From Solen grandis (taxonomy: Eukaryota; Mollusca; Bivalvia; Adapedonta; Solenidae), in contig CM037781.1 in the NCBI GenBank assembly GCA_021229015.1, positions 39,043,897-39,107,896 of the forward strand: DNA of 64,000 bases, written 5' to 3'. Under the pieces are notes generated by a model, which was not told the DNA's origin, ran no database searches, and saw only the letters and a program-made list of their open reading frames with translations. Shown one piece after another: positions 26,311 through 39,500 of this stretch. Position numbers and translations under genes: made by a program. The stretch's first letter is position 1, and each line of letters begins with the position of its first letter.

Positions 26311-26620
26311 GGGTTTAACATCCCTCAACAACATTTCAGTCATTTGGCATCTCTTTCTACATGAGACAAATATTTTGCTTTTTCAATGCCACATCATACT
26401 GTAGACACGTGGCATGATACCACATCCAGTCACTGTAAACACATGGCATGATACCACACCAAGTTATACCATCCTGTCACCGGGCCAACCAGTCCTGCAA
26501 CTATCCTTGTGTGCTGAGCACCAAGCAAGAAAGATGTGGCTGGGAATGAAACCAACACATGAAGGACACAAAGGTGGTCATGCCCCAAAAACCTGGTGGT
26601 TGTGGGTGTGATCCCAAACC
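26311..26620 (-). mobile_element. SINE family A copy with an internal partial duplication
   Basis: Body CAACATTTCAGTCATTTGGC, then GTAGACACGTGGCATGATAC and again GTAAACACATGGCATGATAC, a two-unit duplication of the same segment that is massively amplified at 13.27-14.16 kb. Then CCGGGCCAACCAGTCCTG. Confidence 0.65.
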
Positions 26621-27159
26621 AACAACTTTTGAATTTTACTGAAAAGGTAAGGGGCAGGTTAAAAATGGAAATGTTAATAAAACAGAGATGTAAATGACAA
26701 AGCTGAAATATACCATGGGAGACAATCAAATTGTAATCACAGGAAATACAGTCAGATTTAGCTCCCTTGTGAAGCAAATTCAGAAACGTGTTGTCAGATT
26801 GTTGTTTTTGAAATTTTAAGCTGAACTTTAATCTTTTATTGAGGGATTTTTTTTATATTCATTTGGAATTGTGAATCCCTTATCTTTCTTATAATATTTT
26901 GGACATGATGCATATAGATGAAATTTTCCATTAGTGTACAGGTACATCATAACGAGGGTTTCCTTCCTTATAAAAGGAAATTTTTCTTTTCTTTTCAAAG
27001 ATTGGTCAGCTGTTCTAAAACAATATCATGAATAAGCCCATGCATTCTTTTGTATGATCCAGATCAACCAATGATCACAAGCTATTTTCATTTGTAAACA
27101 TCCTTATCTGTTTTGTGCATTATCTTAAGGTTCAGTCTTGGTAGTTGACATGCTAGTTT

Positions 27160-27350
27160 TTCAGTCAAATAACAATGTCTATAATTATTACTACGGGTGG
27201 AGGAATCCCCTGCATGCGCATAGGGACGAAGATAGAACTACTGACTTACTGATCTACCACGTGTCAGCTTGATGACTTCCTCACATGAAATATCTGAGAG
27301 ACCAGACTTGGACTCTAACTTACCGTGGAAGGAAAATATGTCATATCAAG
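27160..27350 (-). mobile_element. Strongly diverged SINE family B
   Basis: GGGTGGAGGAATCCCCTGCA, GTCAGCTTGATGACTTCCTC and CTTACCGTGG recall family B body and head, heavily mutated. It lies just past the last recognised OS-9 exon. Confidence 0.5.
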
Positions 27351-27422
27351 TCAGTTATTAAACCCATTTAGCCATGATGACCCTATCAGGAGTAAATGGG
27401 CGCTACAAAACCACGGACTCAC

Positions 27423-27533
27423 CTCTAGCAGGCGTGGCTTTGTCATCCTTGACTGGTGGCACGGTCTTCACGTGTTTCTCCTCCGTGTCAAACTCTGCAA
27501 ACTGTTCCAGCTCACGGTCCACCTCTTCTATAT
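27423..27533 (-). CDS. OS9: OS-9 exon: last recognised, not the gene end
   Basis: 111 nt. Peptide DIEEVDRELEQFAEFDTEEK, then HVKTVPPVKDDKATPARG. Acceptor CCTTACCAG, donor GTGAGT, ending in phase 1, so the transcript continues to lower coordinates. The conserved OS-9 C-terminal region should lie there, but I could not identify it between 27422 and 7847. Confidence 0.88.
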
Positions 27534-30500
27534 CTGGTAAGGTTGGGGAAAAGGAGAAATACAATGTTTATGTTAGGAAATTTTTTTTATTTCATTTACT
27601 TTCAGTTGTTCATACTTTTAATATATGGGTTTAAATTGGTACTTGAGAGAAAAAGAGAGAAAGAAAGGGGGAAAGATAGAAAAGAAAGATAGAGAGAGAG
27701 GGGGAAGAGAGAGGGATGGGAGAAGAAAGATGAGAACAAGAAAGGGGAGAGAGAAGAAAGGGGGGATAAGGACAGGAAAAAAGATGAAGAGGGAATAAAA
27801 TTGAGAGAACAAGAGTAAGAAAGAAAATGAGATGATAAGGAGAGAGAGAGAGAATGTTCAACTTAACCAGTTTCAGGCAGTAACAGTAAACACTAAGTGT
27901 ACCTCACCTTTCTCAGTCTGGTCCAGTTTGCCCAGCAGTTTATCCAGGGTCTTGGTGAGGGCCCGTATCGCCTCGGCATTGTCCCCTCCCTCCTCCCCAC
28001 CTTCCAATCCCAGCTCCTCCTGGGCCTGATATAAACATACATAAACATGTAGAGCATGGAAATAACTATTAGAACAAGGCAGTCCAAAGGACAGCTATAT
28101 CCCCCGCCGCTGGCCAAATATTAGAATTTGTTTGGTCATAGGATTATGTTCACCTTAACCTGGCATGGTTGTAGCAGACATAGAAGATCAGTTTAAGACA
28201 ATTTAACTTTCCGGAGTTATGTATGAATCTCAGAATTCGGAGGCACATATATTAAAAGTTTACTGACAAGTTTTACATGGGAAACAGTACAAAAAGTGAA
28301 CATCAATGAAGTATAGGATGTGTTAGGTAACCACAAAATACATGTGTAACTCAATTAAAAACTTTATATATCATGACATAATTTGTATGATTGTGAACAT
28401 GACATACTATTATTTACCGAATACAATAAATCACGAGATATCGAGATAACATGAAAAAGTGGAGGCTTAAACATTTGACCTTCAAGGATGACCTTGACCT
28501 TGAGCCAGCGTGACCGCCTCATGCCTTCTGCACATCAGCTCTATGAGGTTAACATTTTAGCCGAGTTTGAAGAAAATGTGTCCAAGCGTTCATGAGATGT
28601 GGAGCAGACACAAAAATAACATTTGACCTTCAAGTATGACCTTGACCTTGAGCCAGCGTGACCGCCTCATACCTTCTGCACATCAGCTCAATGAGGTTAA
28701 CATTTTAGCCGAGTTTGAAGAAAATGTGTCCAAGCGTTCATGAGATATGGAGCGGACACGAAAATAACATTTGACCTTCAAGTATGACCTTGACCTTGAG
28801 CCAGCGTGACCGCCTCATGCCTTCTGCACATCAGCTCAATGAGGTTAACATTTTAGCCGAGTTTGAAGAAAATGTGTCCAAGCGTTCATGAGATATGGAG
28901 CGGACACGAAAATAACATTTGACCATCAAGTATGACCTTGACCTTGAGCCAGCGTGACCGCCTCATGCCTTCTGCACATCAGCTCAATGAGGTTAACACT
29001 TTAGCTGAGTTTGAAGAAAATGTGTCCAAGCGTTCATGAGATATGGAGCGGACACGAAAATGTTTCGGACACACTGACGGACTGACGGATGGACTGACGG
29101 ACGAACGGACGGACGGACGGACGGACGGACGGACGGACGGACGGACGAAGGACATTCCTATAACCCCCCTCCCGCTTCGCGGCGGGGGATTAACTATAAT
29201 TTACACTGTATTTACTCCTGGTCAGAATTTTTTTTTTTTTTAAATCACTAATATCCCAGGGTGGATATCCCAGGTGCGTAACCTTGGCATTACTGGTCAA
29301 AGGGCTACAGGCAGACCAAAGCTGTCTTGGGACGACCTAGTGAAACGGGATCATGAGTCTCTAGGGATGGACTGTACCAACCCACAAGATTGCCAGGCAT
29401 GGAGAGGGAGACTTCGCTCCTGACTGGACAGCCAGGCCTAACCCTTGTGAAAAGGAATAATTCAAGGCCTGGATAATCAAAACTGGATGATGATGATGAA
29501 TAATGATGAAGGTTATTAATTCTCCTACTACACAGGCTTGACTCAACAGCACATTACAAACTAAATCTATCACTATACTATAGGTGATTAGTATTCCTGC
29601 ATCCAACATCGTCTTCATAACTAATGTGTCTGATGTGACAGGAATGATTCTTACGGAAGGAGACATGAATGGTCTATGCGTGTGTTTCCTATATAGCCCC
29701 CACTTCATTTTGTGCAGAGGGATGTAAATATGTCAGAAAAGAATTAGTTGGATTATATCTCAGAGTATGGCTATGCTTGCTTGTTTGAAATGTCCCACTA
29801 TCAATACTTCAGCCACTTTAGGGCTCAGGGGCCTCCGTAGCTGAGAGGGTAAAGTCGCTGATTTTATCACTCACTCAGCTCTCACCGCGTGGGTTAATCC
29901 CGGCAGGGTCTTTTGGATTTTCATGTGAGGAAGCCTTCCAGCTGGCTTGCGGTAGGTCAGTGGTTCTACCCGCATGCCTCTGTGCATTCGGGGGCTTCCT
30001 CCACTTGTAATTAGCTGGACATTGCTATATGACTGAAATACTGTAGCAGCGACGGTAAACTAAAATAGTCTAGTCAAGTCACTTTAGGGCTCTGTCTAAA
30101 TGAGACAGAAATTGTGCTGCTTTGATGCAGTATTACACTGTAGATTAGAGGCACAATACATGTCCTCCTGACACCAGGCCCCGTGCTCTCGAAAATACCT
30201 TAATACGATCTTAAACTCAAATTTTAGTACCATACTCCAATCCCTATTGAAACCAATGAACATAGTTTGAGTTCAAGTATGAAATTCATACTTAAGTACA
30301 ATTTTTTTTTTCAAGAACACAGGGTCAGACCACCTGGTTTTGGACAAACTCTGAGCTTCCAGTCAGCATGCTATACCAGCACTGTACTTTGTTCCTATGC
30401 TGTAATTCATGTTGTCAGACAAGTCAAGTCAAAAAATTATCCCATATATTATAAGCCTGAGTGGACAAATGGAATGGAGCATGAATCATTTCAAATGCTA

Positions 30501-33500
30501 TATCAACTCTATCAAGTAATATATACAAGAGTGTTTTCTGGAAACACCTGTCATCTGCTGAAGTGTGAAGGAAAAATTGTGACGGACAGACAGGCGATGG
30601 AAAAGTGATCCCTATGTGTCACCTCTACTTACAGCAGGTAACACAATAAATTGCCAGCAAAATATTCAGTCTTTTGAGTTATGAATGGTTTGTCTGCCAT
30701 CAGACCTAACCTTAAAAGTGTAAATTTAAGAGAACCTCAGAACAATCCGTAAGTCCTCTTGAATGATGTATATAGTCTTCTGCCATGATATATCAAAGAG
30801 ATTTATACCTTGAAGTGGGAATTAAGCTATCATTTTCTTATGTACAATTATGCTTGATACTGCATGTTAAAGTAGTATGGGACGTGACATATAGGGATGG
30901 GACATGACAGGTGGCAACATGCAAGCAAGGGCTTGAAAAACATTCTGTGTCTTGCCCTCATCACATTCATGTTCATACTCTCTCAACAATATTATTTTCA
31001 ACTATTCCTTAGAAACACCAATCAAACATTATCAATGATATTGTTGCTGTTTTGAAATTAATTACTACTGCATTATTTCAGTATCATAGCAACATCTAGT
31101 ATACTTAAAGTGGAGGGGGAGTACATAGACACCCATATAGTACCATTGAGCCTCAATTCTGACTGAGATGATTTGTCTCCAGATCTTTTTTAACCCTTTC
31201 CCTCATAGAGGACACCATGAAAAGACCTATGCGAACAACATAAAACCAGATCAGCCTGCAAGTAACTCGCAGGCTGATCAGGTTTAATGCTGTTCGCTGC
31301 TCCTCAGTGGTCTGGAAATGAGGACTTTATAATCAAATTTGGTAAGGTTTTCTGCAGATCAGGCTTTATATGGTACCTATTGAGTGCGTCAAAATGAGTC
31401 TATATGAGGGAAAGGGTTAAGCCTTAATTGTAGCTAGGGCTGAAGATGATGAATGACCTTGGTGCAACAACATCAGGCATGTGTTCAGTATGCCTAACTA
31501 TTTCGCTTACAGTCAGCTATGAAGTTATCCTAGAGCTACATACTGTGCTATTCACCAGTTCATATGCATTATGTTGTAGGTATATGTGAACGTTGATGTT
31601 GATGATATTAACCCTTTCCCTCATATAGACTCATTTTGACGCACTCAATAGGTACCACATAAAGCCTGATCTGCAGAAAACCACAGTTAAACCTTACCAA
31701 ATTTAATAACAAAATCCTCATTTCCAGACCGCTGAGGAGCAGCAAACAGCATAAAACCTGATCAGCCTGCGAGTTACTCGCAGGCTGATCTGGTTTTATG
31801 TTATTCGCATAGGTCTTTTCATGGTTTCCTCTATGAGAGAAAGGGTTAAGACAGCTTTATATGTGACTGTAAACAACTGGCTGCAAATGGTTTGTCATAC
31901 TAATTACACACAAGAGGGCCATGATGGCCCTGAATCGCTCACCTGAGTACCATTGCTTCAACTGATGTCAAGGTTTTTAAACAGACAAGGATTCTGATAT
32001 AACTTAATCTAAAACATTTTACCCCTGACAATACTACACACCAAATATTTAAGCAATGGGACATATGGTTTCAGAGAAGACTTGGGTACAGGGTCATTTA
32101 TCACCGTAGGGCCAAGACTTTGAAAATCTTTGTAATGAACCATTAGATGCTACTACATACCAAAAATCTTAGCTCTAGGCCTTATTGATTCATAGAAGAA
32201 GATTTTTTAAGATTTTCCTATTTAACTCTATGTAAAACAAGAGACCCCTGGTGTGGGGTCATTTATCACCATAGGGCTATGATTTGTACAATCTTGGTAG
32301 TGGCCCATAAGATGATGCTACATACCAAATATCTAAGCTCTAGGCCTTATGGATTCATAGAAGAAGATTTTTTAAGATTTTCCTATATAACTCTGTGTAA
32401 AACAAGTGACCCCTGGTGGGGGGTCATTTATCACCATAGGGCTATGATTTGTACAATCTTGGTAGTGGCCCATAAGATGATGCTTCATACCAAATATCTA
32501 AGCTCTAGGCCTTATGCATTCCTGGAAGAAGATTTTTTAAGATTTTCCTATATAACTCTGTGTAAAACAAGTGACCCCTGGTGCGGGGTCATTTATCACC
32601 ATAAGCTATGATTTGTACAATCTTGGTAGTGGCCCATAAGATGATGCTACATACCAAATATCTAAGCTCTAGACGTTATGGATTCATAGAAGAAGATTTT
32701 TTAAGATTTTCCTATATAACTCTATGTAAAACAAGTGACCCCTGGTGCGGGGTCATTTATCACCATAGGGCTATGATTTGTACAATCTTGGTAGTGGCCC
32801 ATAAGATGATGCTACATACCAAATATCTAAGCTCTAGGCCTTTTGCATTCATGGAAGAAGATTTTTTAAGATTTTCCTATATAACTCTATGTAAAACAAG
32901 TGACCCCTGGTGCGGGGTCATTTATCACCATAGGGCTATGATTTGTACAATCTTGGTAGTGGCCCATAAGATGATGCTACATACCAAATATCTAAAGGCT
33001 AGGCCTTGTGGTTTCGGAGAAGAAGATTTTTTCAAGTTTTTCCTATATTAGCCTATGTGAAATCAAGTGACCCCTGGGGCGGGGCCAATTTTGACCCCAG
33101 GGTCATAATTTGTACAATCCTGGTAGACAGTCATAAGATCATGCTACATACCAAAAATCAAAAGGCTAGGCCTTGTGGTATCAGAGAAGAAGATTTTTTA
33201 AATTTTCATTTTTAAAATCTATTTTTAGCTCTTGTGACCTAATTATGCGATGGACCAGAACCATTTATACAACTTTAGTAGAGCTTCATCCAAGGAACAT
33301 TCCTGCAAAATATTTTTCAAATTGGCCAAGCCGTTTAGGAGGAGATGTTGTTTGAAGCAATTGTTGACGCCGGACGCACGGACGCACGGACGCACGCACG
33401 CACGCACGGACGACGGACGACGGACGCCGGACAAAAGGCGATCAGAAAAGCTCACCTTGAGCACGTTGTGCTCATGTGAGCTAACAAGAAGATAAAACAG

Positions 33501-36500
33501 AATTGCATAGTGATGCAACAGCATGAAACACATCCAGACAATGCATGTAATTCCTTTGTAGCACCACTTTGAGAAGCAGGGTTAGTGTAACTGGATATAA
33601 AGATAGATAAATCAACCAGTTACTTACCTCTTTCACAATAGCTGCATACTGTTCCTCCATGGAACTCTTCACACGGGACTTAATGGAATGTAACTTTTCT
33701 TTCCTTTCTTTGTACTTTTCTTTTAAAGTTTTAATCTCTGAAAATATGACAAAAAGAGAACTGTTAAAAAGCATATTGACCCCACCAGTAAAACCCCCAG
33801 TATGACATGGTTCAATACCACCAATCATACCTGTAATGGTTCCACTACATTTCGGACCTAATGGCCTTTCACGGAGATAACCAAGGTTTCCTAATGTTTC
33901 ATTATGATACTTTGGTTATTTTGGTAGAGGTTAAGTGGTCCAAGACACAGCGGACCATTACAGGGAATTTACCGTAAATACTTACCTGTTGGGGTAAGCT
34001 TAATCATTCCTGCTTCTCTAATGAACATACCCAACTTTTTCATTTCTTAACAAATATTGTTATCAAGGTAATTATTTATGTCAACTTAAATATTCATGTT
34101 CTTGAATATTTTGTAAAACAGGAATGGAAGATGTTTTGATGAACTGGCAACCTGAGTTGACCCAGATCAGACAGCTCCAAGACAGACATGCCTGATCGGG
34201 GTCTCCTCTGTTTACTCATACAATTTTCTAGCTCAGATTCTACACTGTCTGAATTGCAAAGAAAAGTCCATTTTGCTTTTATATACCATTCAAAAAAAAA
34301 AAAAAAAAAATCAAAATTCTGTGAGTCAATATTCATAAAGTCATAAATATGTTAATGAATATTCATGAGGTGAAAGGTCAAGTATTATTCAACATTAAGT
34401 TTCTCATCACCTGTATCCAGATCTTCCATGTCAGGGTCTAACTCTTCTTCCACATCATCCCCATCTTTGTCTGCTGGCACAAGCCTGGTCAGGATAAAAG
34501 ACAGCAGATCCATTATAGTGCACTCCATTATAACATGGAAGCCAAAATAAAGTGGACCCAAAATCTGGATTTTTTAGAATTCACCCTTACCATGCTTAAT
34601 TTCAAAAATGGTCTTGTCCTATCTTCATTTTGGACCTGACCATTAATTGTTTATGGGGTTGCTTGCTGAATATTTTTTTACTGGATAGCAAACAATGCAA
34701 ACCAAGATCAGACTGCATGGATGTGCAGGCTGATCTTGGTCTGCACTGGTTGCAAGGCAGTCACAAGTGTCCACAGTATTGTATGGATTAAATGAAGCTT
34801 CACTGGCCCAAATATAGTGCTGCACAAATGGAGCTGCATTGTATGTTATTTTATAATTATAGCAAGTCTATCCAGATTTTTTAAAATAGTTATATATCAT
34901 TATTTTATATTACGTTGTTTGTTATCTATTTATTCTATCATTTATATTACCTAAACTAGTAAGTATTAATAGTTAAGATCTACCAGTTTGGAGTTTGTAG
35001 TTCTTGACATATTAACGAACCTTTTTTAACCCTTTCCCTCATAGAGGAAACCATGAAAAGACCTATGCGAACAGCATAAAACCAGATCAGCCTGTGAGTA
35101 ACTCGCAGGCTGATCAGGTTTTATGCTGTTCGCTGCTCCTCAGTGGTCTGGAAATGAGGATTTTGTAATTAAATTTGGCAAGGTTTAACTGTGGTTTTCT
35201 GCAGATCAAGCTTTATGTGGTACCTATTGAGTGCGTCAAAATGAGTCTATATTTGGGAAAGGGTTAAATATATACAAAACCTGACTGACAATGATAACTG
35301 TCCTGTTTTCCATGCATGAAATTCAACACAATGAAATGAGTATATTATTGATCCATTAGCAATGGATAGCCAAATCACTGGTCAATTTATTCATTGTCTA
35401 TCCTACCATCGTTACCACTTCCATCAAGATATGAGGATATGAAGTGAACATGACTGCAAATCCAACGGTTGTGGGTTTGAACCCCAGTAGAGAGGTAAAG
35501 ATCATTCATGACCTTGCCAGGCTGAAAGTACAAGTCCAACCAAGGAACGGTCCAGAGGGATTATTGTAAGAACTTGTTTGTCTATCAACACAGAATGAAA
35601 TAGTTTAAACATAGCAACACTACAGTACTAGCATAACACAAAGTAGAAATAACTTACGGATCAAACTTTGGAGGCTCATCCTTGGGTATAGGTGGTTCTA
35701 GAATCTTCAGTTTCTCCTCTGCCTCCTCACTTTCCTCTCTAACCTCCTCCTCTTCCAAATTCTGACCTTTACCTTGACCTTTCCCTGACTTGACGACCTT
35801 TGCCCTCTTAATTTCCTGCATTGCTTCATCAAGGAATTCCTTTAGGTCATCGGGACTGTTGACGACCTTTACCACAGACTTCCTGAGCTGTTCCTCTGAA
35901 CATACCATCAAGAAGTATTTAATAAGTCTGTTCACAATCATAATGAGATATTTATTTATACATCTGAAGAAAAAAAAAACACCTTAGTTATCATAAAAAA
36001 AAAAAGATAAAATATATTACACACACTACACTGCAACCCAGCCCCCACCCCACACCCACATTGTCTTCATGTAAAGTGTAGGCCAAGATGTGACGCGTGT
36101 GATTCCTGTATATACGTCCCACTTCTATGAAGAGAGGGGTATAAAAAATATTGAACTTATTGTAGAGCTGGACATGGCAGGATTGGACGATGCCAGTGAT
36201 ACCTTTATAGGTCCTACCTCACTATGCGAAGTGGAGGTTTGAAAATCAAATGGTTGTGCCAGAGGTATTTATCCCTTCACATTAAATAGACATACTCTGA
36301 CACTTTATAAATAGAACAGTCCCAGTTTGGGTGGTCTAATCTGGGTCAGCTCTGTTAACCCTTTCCCTCATAGAGGACACCATGAAAAGACCTATGCGAA
36401 CTGCATAAAACCAGATCAGCCTGCGAGTAACTCGCAGGCTGATCAGGTTTTATGCTGTTCGCTGCTCCTCAGTGGTCTGGAAATGAGGATTTTGTAATTA

Positions 36501-39500
36501 AATTTGGTAAGGTTTAACTGTGGTTTTCTGCAGATCAGGCTTTATGTGGTACCTATTGAGTGCGTCAAAATGAGTCTATATGAGGGAAAAGGTTAACTCA
36601 TGCAATACAGTAGCTCAGATTTTACAGTCTGCATGGCAAAGAAAAATCCATTGTTTCATATACTGTTAAAATTCAGTAGATTAACATTCACTAAGTCATG
36701 AGCTTATGAGAGGATGTTGAGAAGCGCAAACTACAAACAAAAGTAGAATTAAATAATTTATTGGAACCAACTAGTTTCGATCAACAATAGATCTTCGTCA
36801 AGCCATGAGCTTGTACATGAACATCCTTAAGGCAAAGGGTTAACTTGACTTGACTGTTTGAGTTTACCGTCACTTTGACGGTATTTCAGTCATATAGCGA
36901 CGTCCAGCTAATTACAGGTGGAGGAAGACCCCGAATGCACGGAGGCATCCGGAAAAAAACAACCAACCTACTGCAAGCCAGCTGGAAGGCAGCAAAGGGT
37001 TAACATGAGGGAGGTGTCATCAAATATTTAAAGTAAGCCACAAATTTTCATACATTCCTTCACTTTATGTAATGGAGGTATATATTAAATGGCTCCACCT
37101 ACTGACACCTATGACAAAACATCGCTAAAACAATATTCTGAACAAATCAAATACCACTTTCCTTACAAGCATATAATGCATGTAATTAACTAAAGGAGTA
37201 ATAGATCTTCAGTATTTTTATTTAAAGTCTTCCCATCCTAACAGCGATCAATTCCATCAAAGCCATGCATATAACTTAACAATACACATGTATATAAGCT
37301 TTTAAAGTGTCAAACAATGGTAATCTTAGGGGCAAATTGACATCTTATGACAAGTGACAGAAGTTCTTTTATTACCTCCCCTTGATTTTGTTGCCATGAG
37401 TTATCTCCCCTGAAAACTATAAAAAAAAAAAAAGTGATTTTCTCCATTTTGGTAGAGTTTAGATTTTTTTTCACAAAAGTTGGTACAAAATCATAAAAAT
37501 CTATTTACCATGAGTTTTTCTCATAAATCAAATTCGGTTGTTCATATTCACAGAAAAACATATCTTCCATAGGCTTCAATGTTAACTTATATGTGGAATA
37601 TCTCCCCCAAATTAGATAAAAATTGAAAAAACTCTTGGTAAAATATTTTTTATTTTTGAATGTCTTCAATGTAACAAAGTTTCATAGAAATATAACCATC
37701 CAGTGCAAGATATGGAATATAGAATATGGCTGTTAGGATGGGAAGACCTTAAAGAAAATATCAATTTTTCTGGATAGTTTTAGATCTTACAGAAGGTATC
37801 TTGATTTCTCAATAATTAAGTATCATACTAACATTAGCCAATTTCAAAATTAATACCATAAATGAGAATGTCAACCTAGGGCCATAAATATCCTGTAATA
37901 CTGCTTGATTTCAATTATATCTAATTATTTTCATCTACCTTAAATTCAGTATAAAGGGAATAAAATGTAACTCTCATTAAAGAATGCAATTAAGATGTAA
38001 ATATAAGGATTACATTGCATGTTTAGATGACTCATTGAGGCTGTTCATACCCAATATACCATCAAAATGTGTGATTCAATCCTTAAATAGTTCTTGTGTG
38101 TTAAAGACAGGTTTGTTGGTTTCATTTTCAATGTTCCATCAACTGCCTTTCATTCATCTGAAGACTGTCAACACGAGACTAGTAAAGTGGTGTCTCACTG
38201 TTGTAAAAAGAATGGAATCCAGTCACAATATCCTGTCACTAGACAAACCAGCCTAGGAACTTTTCATATACAATGATCATGAATGAAGTGAGATATACCT
38301 GTATCATTTTAACAACTTTGGTATATTGCAGCCGAGGTTCGATCCCATGACCTCTGATTAAAGGACACTGTAACCACGGGGACCAGAGTCTATAGTTATG
38401 GGTTTACTAATTAAATCTACATTATACAGAAACAGAAACATAAGATACCAGCGATCCTAGCGGCCTGTGCTAGCTTGGTGTTCAGCCCCGGATACACCTT
38501 AGGTTTATCTGTCCCTGGACCAGTCTCTGGAACCACTTCATCCGGCTCTTCCTCTATCTCAACATCATCATCAGGATCCTCTTCAGAGACTGTAACTTCT
38601 TCCTCTGAATCTGCCAGAATACAACAAAATACAAAATAAAATCTGCACTTAAATGACTGAGGATTTTAATGAAATGATTCTCATAATGAATAAATAAGAC
38701 TCACATACTTTTTTCAGGGTATGTCATATAAATACATGTACTGTAGTCAACAAATGGCCATACTGATCCTCAATCACTAACCAGGTACCATCAGACTAAA
38801 TAAAGCCCAAATGGTCATTTAAGATTTGACCTTGTGCCCACCAGCATCAAACAAATTTGTGTTTTACTAAGGAAACCAAACCCATCTGTGGGAGCTTTAC
38901 AGATCAACTCTGCTGAGGCATCTATAATTTTATAGAAGAGAAGTCAAGGGAAGATCATTTATGCATTTTGTTGTGTCAAATGAAATATTTTCAGAAGTGA
39001 GCTAATTTAAAGCAAATTAAAGCACATCGCACCACAGATTAACACACCTGAAAACGGGTAATAACAACAGCTCACACTGAGCCAAAATGAGTTCAGGTGA
39101 GCTATAAAATTTCAACAGAATGTGAATCTCTTCAAAACATGATGGCATCATGGCCTAGGGGTATTTTCAGTGATGTTCAATGACTATGGATTCAAAGGCT
39201 TCAAGCTTGATCTCTAAAGGGGGCAAGAACTTTTCAAAACCTTTCTGATTACAAAGTGCTGGTACAACCATTGACACATCAAAAGAGATTTAATTAAGTT
39301 GTGAAATCTTGATTAAGTAATAATAATAGGAAATGTATTAATTTGTTTTTATTATTTTATTTTCTACCTTTCCTGAGCTGGTTTTCTTCATAGTACTTTG
39401 CCTTTTCCGCTGCCAATCTTTCTTTTTCCTTTTTCATTGCTTCAATTTTTTCCTCTCTTAGTCTTTTATTCTCTTCTTCAACTGAAAATATAAATTTTAC

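Larger units (their letters stand above)
36310..37020 (+). repeat. Dispersed repeat R, copy 4, carrying three insertions
   Basis: Host sequence TCTGGGTCAGCTCTG, CAGTAGCTCAGATTTTACAG, CACTAAGTCATGAGCTT, GTACATGAACATCCTTAAGG. It is broken by MITE copy 7 (TTAA duplication), the Penelope-like fragment (CATGAGCTT duplication) and a truncated SINE B (GCAAAGGGTTAAC duplication). Confidence 0.75.

Noticed and set aside
32279..33051. Two adjoining ORFs of 110 and 147 codons with repeated MICTILVVAHKMMLHTKYL
   Set aside because: They arise from the 165-bp tandem core (55 codons per unit) of a non-coding element; a one-base deletion in one unit ends the first ORF.
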